From contig NZ_CP042241.1 in the NCBI RefSeq assembly GCF_007833275.1, positions 868,001 through 932,000 of the forward strand: a stretch of DNA of 64,000 bases. Reading direction: 5' to 3'. Position numbers and translations under genes: made by a program. The stretch comes from Salarchaeum sp. JOR-1 (lineage in GTDB: Archaea > Halobacteriota > Halobacteria > Halobacteriales > Halobacteriaceae). Under the pieces are notes generated by a model that saw only the letters and a program-made list of their open reading frames with translations, did not search any database and was not told where the DNA came from. This document shows positions 60,312-64,000 of the stretch, one piece after another. Position 1 is the first letter of the stretch. Each line of letters opens with the position of its first letter.

Positions 60312-61136
60312 ATGCGCGTCACACTCCTCGGAACGGGCGACACGACCGGCACGCCGACGCCGGGGTGCGACTGCGACACCTGTCTGGAGGCCCGCGCACG
60401 CGGTGTCGAACGAACCCGGTTTTCGGTGCACGTCGAGAACGAACGCACGGGCGACTCCCTCCTCCTCGACGCGAGCCCGGACTTCCGCCACCAGTTTCTC
60501 ACGCAGGACGTGTCTCTCCCGGACGAAGCCGTCGTGACGCACGTGCACTTCGACCATCTCGACGGTCTCGGGAACGCGTACCGCCTCGTCGACGACCTGC
60601 CCGTGCACGCGACGAACGAACGCGACCCCGAGACCGGACAGTCCGTCGCGGGGACGGTGCGGGAGAAGTACGACTACCTCGACCCCGTCACCGTCCACGG
60701 GCACGCGCCCTGCGAGACCTTCCGCGCGGCGGGGTTCGACGTGACGCTCGTCCCGGTGGACCATCCGCCGCTCGTCTGCTACGGCGCCGTCGTGCAGGAT
60801 CCGGAGACGGGCGCGAAACTCTCACTCACCGGGGACACGACCTACGACGTCCCGGCGAAGTCCCGGGACGCGCTCAGGGACGCCGACCTCCTGCTCGCGG
60901 ACGCCATCGTCCCCGCCGCGCTCTGCGACCATCACCCGATGGGCGGCCGACACGAGGACGGAGACGGGATTCCGCGGACGTTCGGCACGAAGCATATGAC
61001 GCGGGAGGGCGCGGTCTCGCTCGCGGACGAACTCGACGCCGACCGCACTCGGCTGGTGCACGTCTCTCACTTCTATCCGGTCGAGGCGGCGTTCGACGAC
61101 CCGCTCGCGGTGGACGGCGAGCAGCACGAGCTCTAG
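60312..61136 (+). CDS. PhnP-like MBL metallohydrolase
   Basis: A 274-residue metallo-beta-lactamase-fold protein resembling PhnP phosphodiesterases. The N-terminal GTGDTTGTPTPGCDCDTCLEA includes the Cys cluster (C19, C21, C24) that in PhnP binds an extra zinc; THVHFDHLDGLGN is the main metal motif, and DADLLLADAI, then VHVSHFYPVE contain later ligands. Its ATG directly follows the stop of the AAA gene (TAGATG), so the two are co-translated. The substrate is unknown; cyclic phosphates are possible. Confidence 0.9.
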   Translation: MRVTLLGTGDTTGTPTPGCDCDTCLEARARGVERTRFSVHVENERTGDSLLLDASPDFRHQFLTQDVSLPDEAVVTHVHFDHLDGLGNAYRLVDDLPVHATNERDPETGQSVAGTVREKYDYLDPVTVHGHAPCETFRAAGFDVTLVPVDHPPLVCYGAVVQDPETGAKLSLTGDTTYDVPAKSRDALRDADLLLADAIVPAALCDHHPMGGRHEDGDGIPRTFGTKHMTREGAVSLADELDADRTRLVHVSHFYPVEAAFDDPLAVDGEQHEL

Positions 61137-61230
61137 CGAGGCGCCGACGGCGACCTCGAATAGGCGACGCCGAGACCGAGGCGGCCGTTGCGGGGCTCAT
61201 GTGCGGGAATGCAAGCGTCCCGGTGCAGCC

Positions 61231-62202
61231 TCAACTGAAACGGTCGAGGCTGGCCTGCCGGCGCTTCTCGCCGGCGTCGGGCGTCCACGCGGTTCGCGCC
61301 GCGCGCTCCCCGTCGAGGTCGGCGGCCGGCGAGTCCCCCGGTTCGTAGCCGGGGCAGTCCGGGCCGCACTCGCTCGCGGCATCGACCAGCCGCTGTTTGA
61401 ACGCGCAGTGTGGGAGCGTCGCGGCGCCCGCCTCCCGGCCGGGACGGCTCTGCGCGCAGTCGGGGAGCCCGTAGGTTCGCCATCCCTTCCCGAACGCGCG
61501 CTCCGCCAGTCGCCGGCGCTTCGCCGCCTTCTCGTCGGGCGACACGAACCCGACCCTCGTTTCGAGTCCGCGCTCGTCCCGGATTTCGACGCCCGGCGCG
61601 GACGGGTCGAGCGGCGTCCCCTCCCGCACTACCTCTATCGGGTCGTCGCGATCGAAGTCCACGCGCCACACCCCGACGCCTTCGGGGATGCGGTTCAAGT
61701 GAGCGCGCGTCACGTAGGACTCCGTCGCCAACACCACCTCGTCGAGGAGGCCGAGCGCGGCGTCGTGCCGGAGCTGGAAGTCGAGGTCGCCCGGCGTCCC
61801 GAGGTCGGGCTTGTTCTCGATGCCGACGAGTCGCCCGAACCAGTCGTCGGGGTAGCGCGCGACCTGCCGCGCGACTCGCTGACCGCGCTTCCGATCGAGT
61901 TCGAGGAAGCCCGCGTCCGCGCCGGCTTCCGCGAGTCGGTGTGCGCGCTCCGGCGGTCCGTCGAACGCGTCCGTGACGCGCCGCCACCGCCCCACGCCCA
62001 CGTCCGCGTCGAGGACGCCGCTCGGGATCTCGTCCGGCGTGAGCGCCACGCGCTCGTCGAACGCCGGGCCGGGCGCGACCGTCACCACGTCCAGAATCCG
62101 GTTTCCGGTTCCGTGAACGCTCGCGCCGAGCTGTCGGCTCACGACGCCCTCGCGGGGTTCGAGGTGGGCGCAGAGCCGGAGTTCGAACGCGAACTCGCGC
62201 AT
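61231..62202 (-). CDS. DUF5787 protein with RecB/Cas4-like nuclease motifs
   Basis: A 323-residue haloarchaeal protein that I assign to DUF5787. It shows a pattern like PD-(D/E)XK nucleases of the RecB/Cas4 type: C11 near the N-terminus, G33-NRIL-D38-VV as the metal Asp motif, I-E129-N-K131 as the ExK motif, Q143 in DFQLRHDAA, and C-terminal cysteines C249, C266, C279 and C283 that could bind an Fe-S cluster. These are visible residues; nuclease activity is my inference. No cas gene is near. The gene is 30 bases before the flippase-like gene's stop on the same strand. Confidence 0.75.
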   Translation of the reverse strand: MREFAFELRLCAHLEPREGVVSRQLGASVHGTGNRILDVVTVAPGPAFDERVALTPDEIPSGVLDADVGVGRWRRVTDAFDGPPERAHRLAEAGADAGFLELDRKRGQRVARQVARYPDDWFGRLVGIENKPDLGTPGDLDFQLRHDAALGLLDEVVLATESYVTRAHLNRIPEGVGVWRVDFDRDDPIEVVREGTPLDPSAPGVEIRDERGLETRVGFVSPDEKAAKRRRLAERAFGKGWRTYGLPDCAQSRPGREAGAATLPHCAFKQRLVDAASECGPDCPGYEPGDSPAADLDGERAARTAWTPDAGEKRRQASLDRFS

Positions 62203-62232
62203 GCGGTGAGGAAGGCTGTCGTCGCGGAAAAG

Positions 62233-63246
62233 CTAGTCGGCGATGACGGCCGCGGCCGCGCCGCCGAGCACCATCGGGAAGAGGTAGGTGGCGACGCGGT
62301 GGACGAGCGCGGCGGCGGCGACGGCGGCCGCGGGAACCGGGGTGAGGGTGGCGACGACGAGGACGAGCAGGGCTTCGAGGCCGCCGAGGCCGCCCGGAAT
62401 CGGGACGACGGCGGCGAGGTCGCCAACGGGGATGGCGACCAGCGCGACGACGAGCGGTATCGTGTACCCGAGCGCGTAGAGCGAACTCCAGAGGGAGGCG
62501 GCGAGCGCCAGCCAGCCGAGCGCGGAGAACCCGATTGCGAGCAGGAGGCCGCGGCGGTCGGCGGCGACGCGGTCGATGGCGCGGAAGAACTCGTCGACGC
62601 GCGCCTCCACGGCCGCCGCGTCCGGCGTGTCGATTCGCGGGACGACGCGGCCGACGAGGCGAGCGACGGGCGCGACGGCGCGGGCGACGCCGCGCTCGAC
62701 GGGGTCGCGGTTCGTCCACGCGAGGTAGACGAGGACGGGGAGGCCGACCGCGAGGACGGCGACGGCGGCGGCGACGAACGTCAGCCGGTCGCCGAGCGTC
62801 GCGGTCGCGGCGAGGTAGCCGAACCCGGCGACGCCGAGCGTGAGCGACGGGACGAAGTGGAGGGCGTCCACGCTCGAAATCGCCGCGAACCCCGTGCCGT
62901 ACTCCACGTTGGTCTCCCGCGAGATGAGGTACGCGCTGAACGGTTCACCGCCCGCCTGCCCGAACGGCGTGACGTTGTTCGCGAACGTCGTCGAGGCGTA
63001 CACGGCGACCGCTCGCAGCACGCTCACGTCCCGTCCGAGCACGCGGAGGACGGTGCGGAGGCTGAGCGCCCACGCGACCAGCCAGCAGACCGCGGCCGCG
63101 GCGACGAGCAGGAGGCGGCGCGGGCGCGCTCTGGAGAGCGCGTCTACGACCGTTCCGACGCCGACGACCCAGAGCAGGAGCGCGGTGAGCAGCACTCCCG
63201 CGAGGAAGCCGACGACCACCGACCGGGTTTCGACGGGTGTGTCCAC
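62233..63246 (-). CDS. Flippase-like membrane protein (LPG synthase TM family)
   Basis: A 337-residue polytopic protein of the lysylphosphatidylglycerol synthase TM region/UPF0104 family. The family signature ASTTFANNVTPFGQAGGEPF is at about residues 84-103 and VVPIPGGLGGLEALL near 278. Around eight membrane segments are visible. In haloarchaea, relatives take part in N-glycosylation (AglD-type flippase-like), often with glycosyltransferases; a link with the Agl23 gene upstream is possible but unproven. Its ATG at 63246 is divergent from aIF2-gamma. Confidence 0.87.
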   Translation of the reverse strand: MDTPVETRSVVVGFLAGVLLTALLLWVVGVGTVVDALSRARPRRLLLVAAAAVCWLVAWALSLRTVLRVLGRDVSVLRAVAVYASTTFANNVTPFGQAGGEPFSAYLISRETNVEYGTGFAAISSVDALHFVPSLTLGVAGFGYLAATATLGDRLTFVAAAVAVLAVGLPVLVYLAWTNRDPVERGVARAVAPVARLVGRVVPRIDTPDAAAVEARVDEFFRAIDRVAADRRGLLLAIGFSALGWLALAASLWSSLYALGYTIPLVVALVAIPVGDLAAVVPIPGGLGGLEALLVLVVATLTPVPAAAVAAAALVHRVATYLFPMVLGGAAAAVIAD

Positions 63247-63305
63247 GCACCCGACTGGGGACGGCGACGGGATGTAGCTGACGGGCGTCGAACTGTAACA
63301 GTAGG

Positions 63306-63311
63306 TTTATC
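63306..63311 (+). promoter_or_regulatory. TATA box of the aIF2-gamma gene
   Basis: TTTATC lies 35 bases before the ATG at 63347, implying a leader of about 10 bases. Confidence 0.45.
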
Positions 63312-63346
63312 AGGCGCTCGGGGCGAAAATCACGCAAGATTACTCA

Positions 63347-64000
63347 ATGGCCCAAAACAATCGACAACCGGAGGTGAACATCGGCCTCGTCGGACACGTC
63401 GACCACGGCAAGACGACGCTCGTGCGCGCGCTGTCCGGCGAATGGACCGACCAGCACTCCGAGGAGATGAAGCGAGGCATCTCCATTCGGCTCGGGTACG
63501 CGGACGCGACGTTCCGCAAGTGCCCCGAGTGCGAGGAACCCGAGGCGTTCACCGTCGAGGAGACTTGCCCCGAACACGGCGTGGATACCGAGGTTCTGCG
63601 AACCGTCTCGTTCGTGGACGCACCGGGTCACGAGACGCTGATGGCGACGATGCTCTCCGGCGCGGCGCTGATGGACGGCGCGGTGCTCGTCGTCTCCGCG
63701 AACGAACCCGTCCCGCAGCCGCAGACCGAAGAGCACCTGATGGCGCTCGACATCATCGGCATCGAGAACGTCGTCATCGCGCAGAACAAGGTCGACCTCG
63801 TGGACGCCGAGCAGGCGCGCGAGAACTACGAGCAGATCAAGGAGTTCGTCGCGGGAACGGTCGCGGAGGACGCGCCCATCGTGCCCGTGAGCGCCGAACA
63901 GGATATCAACACGGATCTCGTCATCGACGCCATCGAGCGCGAGATCCCGACGCCCGACCGCGACCCGAACGCCGACCCCGAGATGTTCGTCGCGCGCTCC
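63347..64000 (+). CDS. eif2g: Translation initiation factor aIF2 gamma subunit, 3' end cut by window edge
   Basis: GTPase that carries Met-tRNAi to the small ribosomal subunit. The 218 codons present start at ATG 63347 ([10 protein letters not shown]). G1 is GHVDHGKT (residues 16-23), the [11 protein letters not shown] switch region follows, then a zinc-ribbon insertion (C59, C62, C74), G3 DAPGHE and G4 NKVD. SAEQ near residue 188 is G5. The archaeal gene normally has about 410 codons, so half lies outside. Confidence 0.95.
   Translation, partial: MAQNNRQPEVNIGLVGHVDHGKTTLVRALSGEWTDQHSEEMKRGISIRLGYADATFRKCPECEEPEAFTVEETCPEHGVDTEVLRTVSFVDAPGHETLMATMLSGAALMDGAVLVVSANEPVPQPQTEEHLMALDIIGIENVVIAQNKVDLVDAEQARENYEQIKEFVAGTVAEDAPIVPVSAEQDINTDLVIDAIEREIPTPDRDPNADPEMFVARS

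Noticed and set aside
59936-61348. Plus-strand 470-codon frame over the AAA and MBL genes
   Set aside because: Arg/Pro-rich shadow translation in a region fully explained by two recognisable genes.

Overview
The window is 64 kb of GC-rich haloarchaeal (class Halobacteria) chromosome. Nearly every protein is rich in Asp and Glu. The archaeal markers are a thermosome, aIF2-gamma, TiaS, Trm1, TYW1, Tsr3, L40e, CTP-dependent riboflavin kinase, CDP-archaeol synthase and Agl23. Promoters are TTTAWA-type TATA boxes about 25-30 bases before the start codon, so many genes look leaderless. I see no CRISPR array, no intact insertion sequence and no prophage. The genus cannot be fixed from the sequence alone. 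Coding density is high: no stretch over 300 bases lacks a gene. The longest gaps are 19806-20069, 34166-34397 and 55652-55874.

Layout. 1-14.5 kb: ArgRS (cut by the edge), a BtuF-like protein, TYW1, a RibK-RibB pair, IlvE, proline dehydrogenase, CarS, then pyrE, a PRTase-fold regulator and an AzgA-type purine permease, followed by an HTH regulator facing TiaS. 14.5-24 kb: threonine synthase overlapping an AstE-like deacylase, a PhoU/TrkA-C protein divergent from citrate synthase, threonine ammonia-lyase, RidA, and a tRNA-Ser(GGA). 24-31 kb: thermosome, Lrp divergent from glutamine synthetase, and a Trm1-YihY-PAP2 operon. 31-34 kb: glyoxylate bypass operon (41-codon ORF, aceA, aceB) with an ornate AT-rich control region. 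34-41 kb: MFS transporter, a four-gene DUF5786-DUF99-UDG-hisH operon, L40e, Tsr3, SerRS. 41-50 kb: acetate region, with acs-DUF4212-ActP-UspA-small membrane protein in one operon, a recombinase/Bat-type regulator, and a second, motif-divergent acs. 50-57 kb: a disrupted lipoprotein gene, an MBL hydrolase with an acyl-CoA ligase, an antiporter with RCK domains, and thiolase with a duplicated 3' end. 57-64 kb: Agl23, an AAA ATPase with an MBL protein, a DUF5787 protein with RecB/Cas4-like motifs, a flippase-like membrane protein and aIF2-gamma (cut by the edge).

How the genes fit together. The strongest theme is two-carbon metabolism: acetate uptake (ActP/DUF4212), activation (two Acs), citrate synthase, isocitrate lyase and malate synthase, plus fatty acyl-CoA ligase and thiolase. 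A regulator gene sits between the two acs genes. A second theme is amino acid metabolism: IlvE, IlvA, RidA, ThrC, GlnA, HisH and ProDH. The features most worth a second look are regulatory DNA (repeats and palindromes beside regulator genes), the fused recombinase-Bat regulator, the Cas4-like DUF5787 protein, the in-frame stop in a Tat lipoprotein gene, and a perfect 105-bp direct repeat covering the end of the thiolase gene.
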